This document shows positions 42,056 through 51,257 of a stretch of DNA of 64,000 bases, piece by piece. The DNA lies in the NCBI GenBank assembly GCA_964590645.1, contig CAZPYJ010000001.1, positions 124,001 to 188,000 on the forward strand. The letters run 5' to 3'. Each line of letters opens with the position of its first letter. Position 1 is the first letter of the stretch. This stretch comes from JAGNHN01 sp964590645 (GTDB lineage Bacteria; Bacteroidota; Bacteroidia; Bacteroidales; JAGNHN01). A model generated the notes under the pieces. The model did no database searches. It was not told the DNA's origin and worked only from the letters and a program-made list of their open reading frames with translations. The position numbers and the translations under genes were made by a program.

Positions 42056-42177
42056 CCACTAAATCACTAAGAACACGGAGTTTAACTAAGAAAGAGTTGA
42101 TTGCGTTGCCGGTGTTGTGTTCTTGCATATCGCTCTTTTCATCTTAGTGTGCCTTAGTGCGCTACGTGGCTTAGTGG
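42056..42177. repeat. Intergenic inverted CACTAAG/CTTAGTG repeat
   Basis: CCACTAAATCACTAAG at 42056-42071 faces TTAGTGTGCCTTAGTG and CTTAGTGG at 42143-42177, giving an imperfect inverted repeat with several short matching blocks. It sits between convergent genes. The rest of 42048-42353 holds only this and the GAAT array. Confidence 0.65.
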
Positions 42178-42280
42178 TTTATGTGTCGAGGAAGGAAGAC
42201 GTGTCAATAATCCGGTAATAATTAAAAAGTCTCTGATACCATCGGGATCAAAGATGGTAGATTACTATAGCAATAGAGAT

Positions 42281-42333
42281 GAATGAATGAATGAATGAAT
42301 GAATGAATGAATGAATGAATGAATGAATGAATG
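42281..42333. repeat. (GAAT)13 microsatellite
   Basis: 53 bases of perfect GAAT repeat, between the 3' ends of the ABC-F and DUF1573 genes. It lies outside both coding sequences. Confidence 0.95.
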
Positions 42334-42353
42334 GAAATCAGTATAATATTGCT

Positions 42354-43418
42354 CTAAGGAATCACCGCGCCTTGCACATACACATTGATCTCCGGTCGCT
42401 TGGGATCATTGCAGATCAGGGTCAACGTTTCCATAAATGGCCCGGACTTATCCAGGGCATTGTATATCACCTTGATGGGGACTTCCTGGCGAAAGCGAAC
42501 CCGATTGGTTTCCATCTCATAATCAAGTTGGGGAGATGAGCTTACCACATTGCGGATAAACAACTGTCGCTTCCCGCTATTCTTGATAAAAAAAGTATGG
42601 CTTACCTGGCTGCCTGCCTTCACAGCTCCGAATTCGTGGTTGGTCAGGGTGAAGTACACTTTCGGCGCCTCATTCACCTGGGCAGTGTTCAGGCGGCTGA
42701 AATCTTCCTGCAGGTTCATCTCCAGCACTACCTCCACCGGCGCCATCCCTTCCTTATCGGGCAAGAGTCTCAGGGTATCCGTCACCGGACCATAGCCCGT
42801 TTTTTTGTCAGCATTGTACACGATGTGAAGGCTTCCCGTTTCCCCGGGATGAAGAATGTCGGGCATCAGATAGGCATCAGTATGCATCTGACTGGCAGAG
42901 ATATAATACTTCACGGGAATGGCTGCGGCATTCATCACCGGAAAGCTTCTTTCCACCTTAGCCGTGTTGAGGAAGGCTCCCAGATCCAGGGTAGGCGTTT
43001 TGAAACGCAAATCACCGCTCAGGTAGGGATAGTCATCTGCCAGGGTCTTCTCCGGCGGAAGAATCTCGCCACTAATAAAGAGTTCAGTCCCTTTTTTCAG
43101 GTCTCCGTTGAAATACACCACAGAGGTGCTGATGTATCGTCCTACTTTGACAGGTGGGGTGAACAGGAAGCTGATGAACCCGCGCTTGCCGGGCGCCACA
43201 GGACCCCGGGAGTTCCCCAGGCTTCGGCAGCCTTCGCCGGCCTGTATACCGGTGATTTGTATCGGACTGTCGCTCCTGTTGGTGAAAACGTAGGTAACCT
43301 CCTGTGCTCCGGCATTGGCCTTTCGCGATCCAATATAGACAGAAGTAGCGTCAAATACCACTTTGCCCTGACCAAAGCAGACCATCCCGCTCAGGATCAT
43401 CCCTAATATCATCAGCAT
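42354..43418 (-). CDS. DUF1573 domain protein (exported)
   Basis: The protein has a short signal peptide (ILGMILSGMVCFGQG) and two copies of a DUF1573-type immunoglobulin-like unit: the first near residues 22-115 (VTYVFTNRSDSPIQITGIQA, ending FTPPVKVGRYISTSVVYFNG) and the second near 250-350 (HEFGAVKAGSQVSHTFFIKN, SGKRQLFIRNV). The cysteine motif usual after T-N-x-G (S-C-G-C) is replaced by E-G-C-R-S, so one cysteine is left. Such proteins are periplasmic or surface-located and probably structural. Start is ATG 43418; GTG 43427 in frame is possible. Its 3' end lies next to the GAAT array. Confidence 0.85.
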   Translation of the reverse strand: MLMILGMILSGMVCFGQGKVVFDATSVYIGSRKANAGAQEVTYVFTNRSDSPIQITGIQAGEGCRSLGNSRGPVAPGKRGFISFLFTPPVKVGRYISTSVVYFNGDLKKGTELFISGEILPPEKTLADDYPYLSGDLRFKTPTLDLGAFLNTAKVERSFPVMNAAAIPVKYYISASQMHTDAYLMPDILHPGETGSLHIVYNADKKTGYGPVTDTLRLLPDKEGMAPVEVVLEMNLQEDFSRLNTAQVNEAPKVYFTLTNHEFGAVKAGSQVSHTFFIKNSGKRQLFIRNVVSSSPQLDYEMETNRVRFRQEVPIKVIYNALDKSGPFMETLTLICNDPKRPEINVYVQGAVIP

Positions 43419-43539
43419 TCCGCGCACGGATGCGAAGATACGAAAGGCCGTGGATTTGCCGGGTGAAAAAAGCGGCTGTCAATGGCTTCGGACTGAGGGG
43501 TACTACCTACATTTGTGCTGGAATTGAAAAAGCAATCCC

Positions 43540-45981
43540 TTGGTATATCCATCCTCATTTGAAGAGAAAACCGGTTTTGATCATATTCGCCGCCTCTTGC
43601 GGGGATTCTGCCTCAGCAGCCTGGGGCAGACGGAAGTAGACCGCATCACTTTTTCGGATGATCCCGTATGGATAGAAGCCGAATTGGACCTGGTAGAGGA
43701 GATGCGGGAAATCCTGCTCTTTGGGGAAGGCTTTCCTGCACAGAATTACTTCGACCTGCGCAGGGATCTTAATGCATTGAAGATTAAGGGTAATTGGCTG
43801 GAAGTGGAACCCCTGGGTGACCTCCGGGCTGTGATGACGACCATTGCCGATATCCTTGAATATCTCCTGAAAGAGGATTCTCCGGCTTTTCCGGGCCTTG
43901 CGGCAATGGCTGCCCCGGTCTATGCGGGTGAGGAAGCCCTGGAAGCAATGAACCGCATCCTGGACAGCCAGGGACAGATGCGGGACAATGCTTCGCCGCG
44001 ACTTGCTGAGATACGCCGCGGCTTGCTGCGCCTGCAGCAGGAAGTGGAATCCTCGGTGCACAGAATGATGCAGACGGCACGGAAAGCCGGATGGGTACCG
44101 GAGGATACCGACATCACGATCCGGAATGGTCGCCTGGTAATCCCTGTCTATGCTTCCGCGAAAAAGAAACTCGATGGCCTTATCCACGATCGGAGTGCCA
44201 CCGGGCAAACACTTTTTATTGAGCCCCGCGAAATATTTGAATCCAACAATACCATCCGCGAACTCGAATTGGAGGAAAAAGAAGAAATCCATCGCATTCT
44301 TGTGGAAATGGCGGATATCCTGCGCCCGCACATCCCAGCCATCCTGGAGGCGGTGGCCTTCCTTGGACGGATTGATTTTATCCGTGCCAAAGGAAAGCTG
44401 GCCCTGGAGTTGGGAAGCCACAAACCCCTGCTTCATCCTGAGGCCCGCCTTGAATGGTTTGATGCCCTGCATCCCCTACTTTATCTTTCGCACAAAGCCC
44501 AGGGGAAAGAGGTGGTGCCCCTGCGCATCCGCCTCGATAAGGCACAGCGCATTATCATTATCTCCGGTCCGAATGCCGGGGGAAAATCGGTGGCACTCAA
44601 AACCATCGGTTTACTGCAGTATATGCTTCAATGCGGCATCACGGTGCCGCTCCGGCCCACATCCGAGGCAGGCATCTTTTCAAAGCTGTTTATTGATATC
44701 GGCGATCAGCAGTCCATCGAAAATGACCTGAGCACCTATAGTTCACACCTGCTGAATATGAAGCAACTGCTGTCGGTGGCAGATGAGGGAACACTCTTTC
44801 TGATCGATGAATTCGGGAGTGGCACGGAACCCCGTTTTGGAGGTGCCCTGGCGGAAGCAATCCTGGAAGGCCTGCACCAAAAGCAAGCAATGGGGGTGGT
44901 GACAACCCACTATGCCAATCTGAAAGCCCTGCCCGAAAAGTATCCGACGATGGAGAATGCGGCGATGCAGTTTGATGTAGAAAAGATCAGCCCGCTCTTC
45001 CTGCTGGAAACCGGCAGGCCAGGCAGCTCTTTCGCCTATGAGATTGCGGCACGCATCGGCCTGGAAGAAGAGATACTAAAAGCGGCTGTAGAAAAAACAG
45101 GGAGTGAGATCATTGCCCTCGATCGTCAATTGCAACAGGTGGCCAATGACTTGAGAGAGATTGAGAAACAAAAGGCTTCCTTGAGGGTGGCAGACGATTT
45201 TCTGGCTGAGATGGTGGACAAATATGAACGACGTACCCGCGATATTGATCATCGGAAGAATGAGATCATTGCGGAAGCCAGGCGCGAAGCCCACCGGATT
45301 CTTGAGAACAGCAACAAATTGCTGGAGAATACCATCCGGGATATTCGTGAAAGCAATGCCGATAAAGAAAAGACCCGCTTACTCAGGGAAAAGTTGGAAC
45401 AGGAAAAGAAGGCCATAAGGCTGAAAGAGGAGGGGGAAGAGCAAAGCCGTAAAAAGGGGCAGAAACAGCCTTCCAATACTTCTCCGCAAAAGAAAACCAC
45501 CCCAAAAAAAACCGGTCCCCTGGAAGTGGGAGATTTTGTAAGGATGAGCGGGCAGCAGAATACCGGTCATATCCTGGAAATCCGGGGAAGTGTGGCAGAA
45601 GTGGCCTTTGGGAATATGAAACTGAAGCTTCCCATCGACCGCCTGGAGCGGTCTGAACAGAAAACCACCTCAGGAGGCAAAAAGAAAGCAGGAGCTTACT
45701 CCGGCATTATCCAGGATCTGAATGACAAAATGGCAAGCTTTTCACCCCGTATCGACCTGAGGGGAATGCGGGCCGATGAGGCGATCCAGACCTTACAAAG
45801 CCTGGTGGATGATGCCATCCTCCTAAACGTCACAGAACTGTATGTACTGCACGGCAAGGGCGACGGCATTCTGCGTCAGCGGGTGCGTGAATACCTCGCC
45901 GGGGTGGAGGAGGTGAAACGATATGCAGATGAGCACGTGGACCGGGGAGGGCACGGCATCACCATCATTTCTTTCAGGTAA
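43540..45981 (+). CDS. mutS2: Endonuclease MutS2
   Basis: MutS2 proteins combine a MutS-type ATPase with a Smr nuclease and suppress recombination or rescue collided ribosomes. Order in the 813 residues: clamp and lever helices (about 1-320), GPNAGGKSVALKT (Walker A, about 345), LFLIDEFGSGTEP (Walker B), THYANLKAL, a long charged coiled coil (about 520-650), and the Smr domain from about 735 with DLRGMRADEAI and LHGKGDGILRQRV. The start is TTG at 43540: it reproduces the family's M-V/I-Y-P-x-x-F-E N-terminus, and an in-frame TGA lies only 15 bases upstream. The MutS mismatch-binding domain is absent, as expected. Confidence 0.94.
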   Translation: MVYPSSFEEKTGFDHIRRLLRGFCLSSLGQTEVDRITFSDDPVWIEAELDLVEEMREILLFGEGFPAQNYFDLRRDLNALKIKGNWLEVEPLGDLRAVMTTIADILEYLLKEDSPAFPGLAAMAAPVYAGEEALEAMNRILDSQGQMRDNASPRLAEIRRGLLRLQQEVESSVHRMMQTARKAGWVPEDTDITIRNGRLVIPVYASAKKKLDGLIHDRSATGQTLFIEPREIFESNNTIRELELEEKEEIHRILVEMADILRPHIPAILEAVAFLGRIDFIRAKGKLALELGSHKPLLHPEARLEWFDALHPLLYLSHKAQGKEVVPLRIRLDKAQRIIIISGPNAGGKSVALKTIGLLQYMLQCGITVPLRPTSEAGIFSKLFIDIGDQQSIENDLSTYSSHLLNMKQLLSVADEGTLFLIDEFGSGTEPRFGGALAEAILEGLHQKQAMGVVTTHYANLKALPEKYPTMENAAMQFDVEKISPLFLLETGRPGSSFAYEIAARIGLEEEILKAAVEKTGSEIIALDRQLQQVANDLREIEKQKASLRVADDFLAEMVDKYERRTRDIDHRKNEIIAEARREAHRILENSNKLLENTIRDIRESNADKEKTRLLREKLEQEKKAIRLKEEGEEQSRKKGQKQPSNTSPQKKTTPKKTGPLEVGDFVRMSGQQNTGHILEIRGSVAEVAFGNMKLKLPIDRLERSEQKTTSGGKKKAGAYSGIIQDLNDKMASFSPRIDLRGMRADEAIQTLQSLVDDAILLNVTELYVLHGKGDGILRQRVREYLAGVEEVKRYADEHVDRGGHGITIISFR

Positions 45982-46027
45982 ACCTGGCACTGATTTTGAC
46001 TAACACACCTTTTAAAATTATATCCGA

Positions 46028-46489
46028 ATGAAAAAAGAAAATCCACTGAACAGCAAATATCTTCCCTGGGTCATCGTAGTGACCATTCTGGTCTTTTCCG
46101 GAATCATTCTGCTCCAACGATCCGGAAAGATGCCCGGAGGCAACGCAGCAAAGGCATCAGAGGCCACCCTCGAGCTCAATCAGGATAATTTTCAGCAGTA
46201 CACAGCACAGGGACTCATCCTGGTGGATGTCTGGGCCGAATGGTGCAAGCCCTGCAAAGCGATGGAGCCGGCCATTCACGCCCTGGCAGAGGAGATGCAG
46301 GGAAAAGCATATGTGGGCAAGCTGGATGCCGATGCCAATCGGAAACTGGTTTCTGAGCTGAAGGTAGATGTAATCCCGACGCTCATTCTATACAAAGACG
46401 GGAAAGAGGTAGAGCGCTTTATTGGAATGAAAAGCAAGGAAAGCCTCCAACAGGCGATGATGGTGTACCTTCAGAATGGGCAGGAATGA
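46028..46489 (+). CDS. Membrane-anchored thioredoxin-like protein
   Basis: The 153 residues have one N-terminal membrane anchor (YLPWVIVVTILVFSGIILL, about 11-29) and a thioredoxin domain facing the periplasm. The redox site is AEWCKPCKAMEP near residue 70, with a lysine between the first cysteine and proline where thioredoxin has glycine. cis-Pro is in VIPTLILYKDG. A disulfide oxidoreductase or reductant for envelope proteins is likely. It overlaps the DUF6132 gene by ATGA, so the two are made together. Confidence 0.9.
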   Translation: MKKENPLNSKYLPWVIVVTILVFSGIILLQRSGKMPGGNAAKASEATLELNQDNFQQYTAQGLILVDVWAEWCKPCKAMEPAIHALAEEMQGKAYVGKLDADANRKLVSELKVDVIPTLILYKDGKEVERFIGMKSKESLQQAMMVYLQNGQE

Positions 46490-46812
46490 ACCACTGCAAG
46501 CCTCAATGGTTTATCAGAAAAGAAAAAGGGAGATTATTTATGACGTCATCCGAGCAGCAGGGCAATGAGGGCGCGCCCGAAAACGCAACGATTCTGAATG
46601 GGAAGCAAGCCGGCCTGCCTTTTTACCGGCGGCCTGTGTTTCTGGGAATGCTCCTGGGCCTACTGGGAGGCTACATCTATTATCTGGAAATCGGCTGCAA
46701 ATCAGGAAGCTGTCCTTTAACTTCGAATCCCTGGACGACTATGGCCTGGGGCGGGGTGATGGGCTATCTGGTGGGCGATCTTTTTACGAAAAAGCCTTCT
46801 TCAAAAGAATAG
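46486..46812 (+). CDS. DUF6132 family membrane protein
   Basis: A 108-residue protein with two membrane segments; the end matches DUF6132, with FLGMLLGLLGGYIYYLEIGC, KSGSCPLTSNPWTTMAWGGV and MGYLVGDLF. The conserved G-C-x-S-G-x-C-P motif holds two cysteines. The start overlaps the thioredoxin stop (ATGA); a later ATG at 46540 would remove a poorly conserved basic N-terminus and is also plausible. DUF6132 genes often sit beside thioredoxins in Bacteroidota, and the cysteine pair could be a redox partner of the neighbour. That is inferred. Confidence 0.8.
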   Translation: MNHCKPQWFIRKEKGRLFMTSSEQQGNEGAPENATILNGKQAGLPFYRRPVFLGMLLGLLGGYIYYLEIGCKSGSCPLTSNPWTTMAWGGVMGYLVGDLFTKKPSSKE

Positions 46813-46902
46813 CATATCTTTTCCGCACTTTTTTCCCCATAATCAAGGGATTTAATATTTTCGCCGCTTGTTTTTGAATATTCTTTGACAAAACAGGTGA
46901 CT

Positions 46903-48447
46903 ATGGAGAAGGAGCAGCTGAAGAAGCGCAAAGGTATACTGGATCGTTTATTAAGCTGGACTGAGAAGGCAGGGAATGCCCTGCCCCATCCGGCTACCCT
47001 CTTTGCCCTCTTTGCCCTGGGGGCATTGATCTTTTCAGCCATCGGCCATTATCTGGGCTGGGAGGTGATTCATCCCGGAACCAAGGAGCTGGTCAAACCC
47101 GTGAACCTTCTTTCTCACGATGGCATTCACCGTATCATCCTCGAGATGGTGGACAATTTCACCGGTTTTGCGCCCCTGGGAATTGTGCTGGTGGCGATGC
47201 TCGGGATCGGGATTGCTGAACAGAGCGGCCTGATCAATGCTGTGATCCGTTTGCTGGTATTGAACTCGCCCAAAAGACTGCTGACCTTTGTCCTGGTCTT
47301 TACCGGCATATTGAGCAATGTGGCCTCTGATGTAGGATATGTATTACTGATTCCACTGGCCGGGGTTATATTCCTGGCAGTGGGACGCCATCCTGTGGCT
47401 GGAATGGCCGCTGCTTTTGCCGGGGTTTCGGGAGGATTCAGCGCCAACCTGGTGCTGGGAACCATAGATCCGCTCCTGGCAGGACTGTCGACGGAAGCCG
47501 CTGAAATCCTCGACCCAGCCTATGATGTGAATCCTACGGCCAACTACTATTTTATGGTTGTTTCCACCTTTATGATCGCTTTCGCAGGAACATACGTGAC
47601 CGAGCGTCTGGTGGAGCCCCGGCTGGGAAAGTATAAACCTACTGACGAAGACAAAGAACAGGACTTTGAACCTGTGTCGCGATTAGAGAAGAAGGGACTG
47701 CGTGCAGCCTTGTTAACCCTGATCGCTTTTGTCATCATTACCCTGATAGGCATTATTCCCGAAAATGGTTTTTTCCGGGGAACGGATGGCGGCATTCTCA
47801 GCTCGCCGCTGATCAGAGGGGTGGTGGCAATGCTCTTTATCGTGGCCGGAGCAATGGGGCTTGCCTACGGGTTCACTACCAAGTCGTTTGAAAATGATGC
47901 CGATGTGATGAAAGGGATGGCGGCGTCGATGAAAACCCTGGCTACGTATATGGTACTGGTCTTTTTCGCTGCCCAGTTTGTAGCCTATTTCAAATGGAGT
48001 AACCTGGGAATCATCCTTGCAGTCAATGGCGCCGGCCTGCTGATGTCGGCAGATATTGGTCTGATCCCATTGATGATCCTTTTTATCATCTTGTCTGCAG
48101 CAATCAATATGCTGATGGGAAGTGCCTCGGCCAAATGGGCCATCCTGGCACCCATCTTCATCCCGATGTTTATGATTATGGGCTACTCCCCCGAACTCAG
48201 CCAGGTGGTGTACCGCATAGGAGACAGTGTTACCAATGTCATTTCCCCGATGATGAGCTTCTTCGCCCTGATCATTGCTTTTATACAGAAGTATGATCCC
48301 AAAGCAGGGATAGGAACGATCATCGCAACGATGCTCCCGTATTCTGTCATATTCTTTATCGGTTGGATCATTCTGCTCATTATATGGTTGCTGCTGGGGG
48401 TTCCTTTGGGACCGGGTGCTGGTATCCACTATACCCTGCCGGGATAA
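46903..48447 (+). CDS. AbgT family transporter
   Basis: The 514-residue membrane protein belongs to the AbgT family (p-aminobenzoyl-glutamate uptake in E. coli; other members export sulfonamides). It has 11-12 membrane segments. Typical features are LDRLLSWTEKAGNALPHPAT at the N-terminus, GVSGGFSANLVLGTIDPLLA near residue 180 (the first re-entrant hairpin), and MLMGSASAKWAILAPIFIPM near 405, which is the second. The ATG at 46903 is preferred to a TTG 18 bases before it. An export role toward sulfonamides is suggestive beside folP in the same window, but folP is 22 kb away. Confidence 0.9.
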   Translation: MEKEQLKKRKGILDRLLSWTEKAGNALPHPATLFALFALGALIFSAIGHYLGWEVIHPGTKELVKPVNLLSHDGIHRIILEMVDNFTGFAPLGIVLVAMLGIGIAEQSGLINAVIRLLVLNSPKRLLTFVLVFTGILSNVASDVGYVLLIPLAGVIFLAVGRHPVAGMAAAFAGVSGGFSANLVLGTIDPLLAGLSTEAAEILDPAYDVNPTANYYFMVVSTFMIAFAGTYVTERLVEPRLGKYKPTDEDKEQDFEPVSRLEKKGLRAALLTLIAFVIITLIGIIPENGFFRGTDGGILSSPLIRGVVAMLFIVAGAMGLAYGFTTKSFENDADVMKGMAASMKTLATYMVLVFFAAQFVAYFKWSNLGIILAVNGAGLLMSADIGLIPLMILFIILSAAINMLMGSASAKWAILAPIFIPMFMIMGYSPELSQVVYRIGDSVTNVISPMMSFFALIIAFIQKYDPKAGIGTIIATMLPYSVIFFIGWIILLIIWLLLGVPLGPGAGIHYTLPG

Positions 48448-48502
48448 TGGGAAGGAATGATAAATGAACCTGTCCTGAGACATCAGGCGCGGCCGAAATG
48501 CT

Positions 48503-48510
48503 TAACTTTG
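48503..48510 (+). promoter_or_regulatory. -7 box for fabD
   Basis: TAACTTTG fits TAnnTTTG and ends 45 bases before the fabD ATG. Confidence 0.5.
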
Positions 48511-48555
48511 CGGCTTTCTTGAATGCTTACATATTAAGAATCAACACTATAATAA

Positions 48556-49437
48556 ATGAAAGCATACGTTTTTCCGGGCCAGGGAGCCCAGTATCCCGGA
48601 ATGGGAAAGGAGCTCTTCGAGCAGTCGGAGCTTGCCCGGCAACTTTTCGGTAAAGCCAATGAGATACTTGGCTTTGAGATCACCGAGCTGATGTTCAATG
48701 GAACGGAGGAAGACCTGCGCCAGACACGGGTTACCCAGCCGGCTATTTTCCTGCATTCCGTCATCCTGGCAAAATTATTGGGAGATTCCTTTCAGCCGGA
48801 TATGGTGGCCGGACATTCCCTGGGCGAGTTCTCTGCTTTGGTAGCCAATGAGGTGCTCACTTTTGAGGATGGCCTCTCACTCGTATATCAAAGGGCAATG
48901 GCAATGCAAAAAGCCTGTGAGGCAGCGCCCTCGACAATGGCGGCCATTATCGGCCTGGAGGACAATAAGGTGGAAGAAGTGCTGGATGGGATCAGCGGTG
49001 TAGTCGTTCCTGCAAACTACAATTGTCCCGGTCAACTGGTGATCAGTGGAAGCTTTGAGGCCATTGATGCAGCCTGTGCAGCACTCAAAGAGGCTGGTGC
49101 CAAACGCGCACTGCCCTTGAAGGTAGGAGGAGCATTTCATAGTCCGCTAATGGAGCCGGCCCGTCTTGAACTGGCCCGTGCCATCCAGGAAACATCCTTC
49201 CGGAAAGGACGATGTCCGATCTACCAGAATGTGGATGGCAAACCCCATACCGACCCACAAAGCATTCAGGAAAACCTGGTAGCCCAGTTGACCTCCCCGG
49301 TACGTTGGACTCAGATTATGCTGAATATGCTGGAAAATGGTGCTTCCTCCTTCACCGAAGTCGGTCCGGGAACAGTACTGCAAGGCCTGGTCAGAAAGGT
49401 GAACCGCGAAGTGGAAGTGGGTTCGGCCAGTCTGTAA
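48556..49437 (+). CDS. fabD: Malonyl-CoA:ACP transacylase
   Basis: FabD moves malonyl from CoA to acyl carrier protein to feed fatty acid elongation. The 293 residues have the nucleotide-free entry motif FPGQGAQYPGMG at 6-17, QPAIFLHSV at 61-69, the nucleophile GHSLGE with S88, and GGAFHSPLM with H195; the final GPGTVLQGLVRK is also typical. No other fatty acid genes are adjacent, so it is a stand-alone gene with its own promoter box. Its stop lies 3 bases from the end of the convergent cpsB-like gene, leaving no room for a separate terminator. Confidence 0.96.
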   Translation: MKAYVFPGQGAQYPGMGKELFEQSELARQLFGKANEILGFEITELMFNGTEEDLRQTRVTQPAIFLHSVILAKLLGDSFQPDMVAGHSLGEFSALVANEVLTFEDGLSLVYQRAMAMQKACEAAPSTMAAIIGLEDNKVEEVLDGISGVVVPANYNCPGQLVISGSFEAIDAACAALKEAGAKRALPLKVGGAFHSPLMEPARLELARAIQETSFRKGRCPIYQNVDGKPHTDPQSIQENLVAQLTSPVRWTQIMLNMLENGASSFTEVGPGTVLQGLVRKVNREVEVGSASL

Positions 49438-49440
49438 AGC

Positions 49441-50190
49441 TTACAAAAGTCGATTTTTCAGAGAAGGTATGCCTTCCTGTAAGTCAGGAAGGCTAAGGGC
49501 CTTCTGCAAGGCAGCCCCCTGGCTCGACTGATGCAGATCCGAGCCCAGAAAGTCCACAAGTCCTTTCCGCCAGTAGTGCCAGGCTTTCTTCTGTACCGCC
49601 TTGCCATAATTCCCGGTAAAGGAAAGCAGGTTGACCTGCAGCAGAAGTCCCTGCCCCAGCAGGTCTTCCAATTCCGGATGCCCCGGCCACCAATAAGGGT
49701 AGCGCTCAGGATGCGCCAGGATAGGTTTGTACTCCCTTATTTGTAAATCGAAGAGGTATTGTTGCAATAAGTGTGGGGGGGCACTGAATGGACATTCGAT
49801 CAGCACATAAGGTCCCGATCCGAATGAAAGCAGCTTATTCTCCTTAAGAAAAGAATCAAAAAGCTCATCCAGCATATACTCCGCAGCCACCTCCAGTTTG
49901 ATATGCAGACCCCTGTACTGCATTGCTTCGAGTACCCTTTCTCCTGCCTTTTGAATAATCTCCGGACTGTTGTGGTATTGTCCGGCCATCACGTGGGGGG
50001 TGGTAATGACTTTTGTATAACCGCAGTCCTGCAGTACCTTCAGCATTGCCAGGCTTTCGTCCAGGGTGACAGCGCCATCATCAATCCCCGGTAAAATATG
50101 ATTGTGAAAATCGCTTCCTATCAGACGGGCACTTTCCAATGGAAGGGTGTGCGTGCTTTCAGTTTTATTAAAAAGACTGCGCCAGATCAA
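49441..50190 (-). CDS. CpsB/CapC-type tyrosine-protein phosphatase (PHP fold)
   Basis: A 249-residue PHP metal hydrolase of the CpsB family, which dephosphorylates the tyrosine kinases that control capsule or exopolysaccharide chain assembly. Metal ligands seen: DFHNHILPGIDDGA near residue 28, TTPHVM near 65, E in LEVAAEYM, AHPERY near 160 and GSDLHQ near 220. The start is TTG at 50190, which overlaps the rmlB stop (TTGA); there is no ATG before the first metal motif. It is the last gene of the sugar operon. The matching kinase is not in the window. Confidence 0.88.
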   Translation of the reverse strand: MIWRSLFNKTESTHTLPLESARLIGSDFHNHILPGIDDGAVTLDESLAMLKVLQDCGYTKVITTPHVMAGQYHNSPEIIQKAGERVLEAMQYRGLHIKLEVAAEYMLDELFDSFLKENKLLSFGSGPYVLIECPFSAPPHLLQQYLFDLQIREYKPILAHPERYPYWWPGHPELEDLLGQGLLLQVNLLSFTGNYGKAVQKKAWHYWRKGLVDFLGSDLHQSSQGAALQKALSLPDLQEGIPSLKNRLL

Positions 50191-51257
50191 CGTTTGCTGT
50201 ATTGTTCTTCATAATACTGCTGATAGGCCCCGCTGGTGAGCCTGTCTAACCATTCTTCATTATCCAGGTACCAGTCGATGGTGCGCGAAAGCCCTTCAGC
50301 GAAATCGAGGGAAGGCTCCCAGCCCAGATCCTTCTGCAGCTTGGAGGAATCAATGGCATAGCGAAGATCGTGACCAGCTCTGTCTTTGACATACGTGATC
50401 AACTGAGCGGATGCCCCCTTTTCCCTGCCCAGCTTCTGATCCATCAATACACAGAGTAGGTGAATGAGGTCAATATTTTTCCACTCATTGTTGCCCCCTA
50501 TATTGTAAGTTTCCCCTTCTTGTCCGCGGTGAAAAATCAGGTCGATGGCATTGGCGTGGTCTTCCACATACAGCCAATCGCGCACATTTTCTCCTTTTCC
50601 GTAAACCGGCAGGGGTTTATGATGGCGGATATTGTTTATAAAGAGGGGCAGAAGCTTTTCGGGGAATTGATAGGGGCCGTAGTTGTTGGAGCAATTGCTG
50701 ATGACCACAGGCAATCCGAAGGTATGGTGATAGGCCCTGACCAGGTGATCCGAGCTGGCCTTGGATGCAGAATAAGGACTGCGCGGATCATAAGGAGTTG
50801 TTTCAGTGAAAAGGCCTACCTCGCCCAATGATCCGTAAACTTCATCCGTGGAGATATGATAAAAACGTTTTCCTTCCCCATTCTCCTTCCAAACTTCCCT
50901 AGCGGCATTAAGCAGGTTGACCGTTCCCACTATGTTCGTAAAAATGAAGGCATTGGGGTTGGAAATAGAACGATCCACGTGGGATTCAGCCGCCAGGTGG
51001 ATCACCCCGTCGGGTTGGTATTCCCTGAAGACGGCGAATACCGCTTTTTCATCTACAATATCCACCTTTAAAAAACGGTAGTTGGGCGCCTTTTCCACAT
51101 CTTTCAGGTTCTCCAGATTGCCGGCATAGGTAAGCTTATCCAGGTTGAGGATAAGATAATCCGGATATTTTTTCACCATCAGGCGGATCAGGTGGGAGCC
51201 GATAAAGCCGGCTCCACCGGTAATCAGGATTACTTTATTGTAAGATTCCATATACAT
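50187..51257 (-). CDS. rmlB: dTDP-glucose 4,6-dehydratase
   Basis: RmlB makes dTDP-4-keto-6-deoxyglucose, precursor of dTDP-rhamnose and other deoxysugars. The 356-residue short-chain dehydrogenase shows TGGAGFIGSHL (NAD loop, 13-23), HLAAESHVDRS near 88, catalytic T137-D138-E139 in STDEVYG, Y162 and K166 in YSASKA, and NNYGPYQFPEKLLPL. The ATG at 51257 overlaps the galE stop (TAATG); a second ATG two codons later is possible. The partner enzymes RmlA, RmlC and RmlD are not in this window. Some homologues act on UDP-sugars, so dTDP-glucose is likely but unproven. Confidence 0.92.
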   Translation of the reverse strand: MYMESYNKVILITGGAGFIGSHLIRLMVKKYPDYLILNLDKLTYAGNLENLKDVEKAPNYRFLKVDIVDEKAVFAVFREYQPDGVIHLAAESHVDRSISNPNAFIFTNIVGTVNLLNAAREVWKENGEGKRFYHISTDEVYGSLGEVGLFTETTPYDPRSPYSASKASSDHLVRAYHHTFGLPVVISNCSNNYGPYQFPEKLLPLFINNIRHHKPLPVYGKGENVRDWLYVEDHANAIDLIFHRGQEGETYNIGGNNEWKNIDLIHLLCVLMDQKLGREKGASAQLITYVKDRAGHDLRYAIDSSKLQKDLGWEPSLDFAEGLSRTIDWYLDNEEWLDRLTSGAYQQYYEEQYSKR

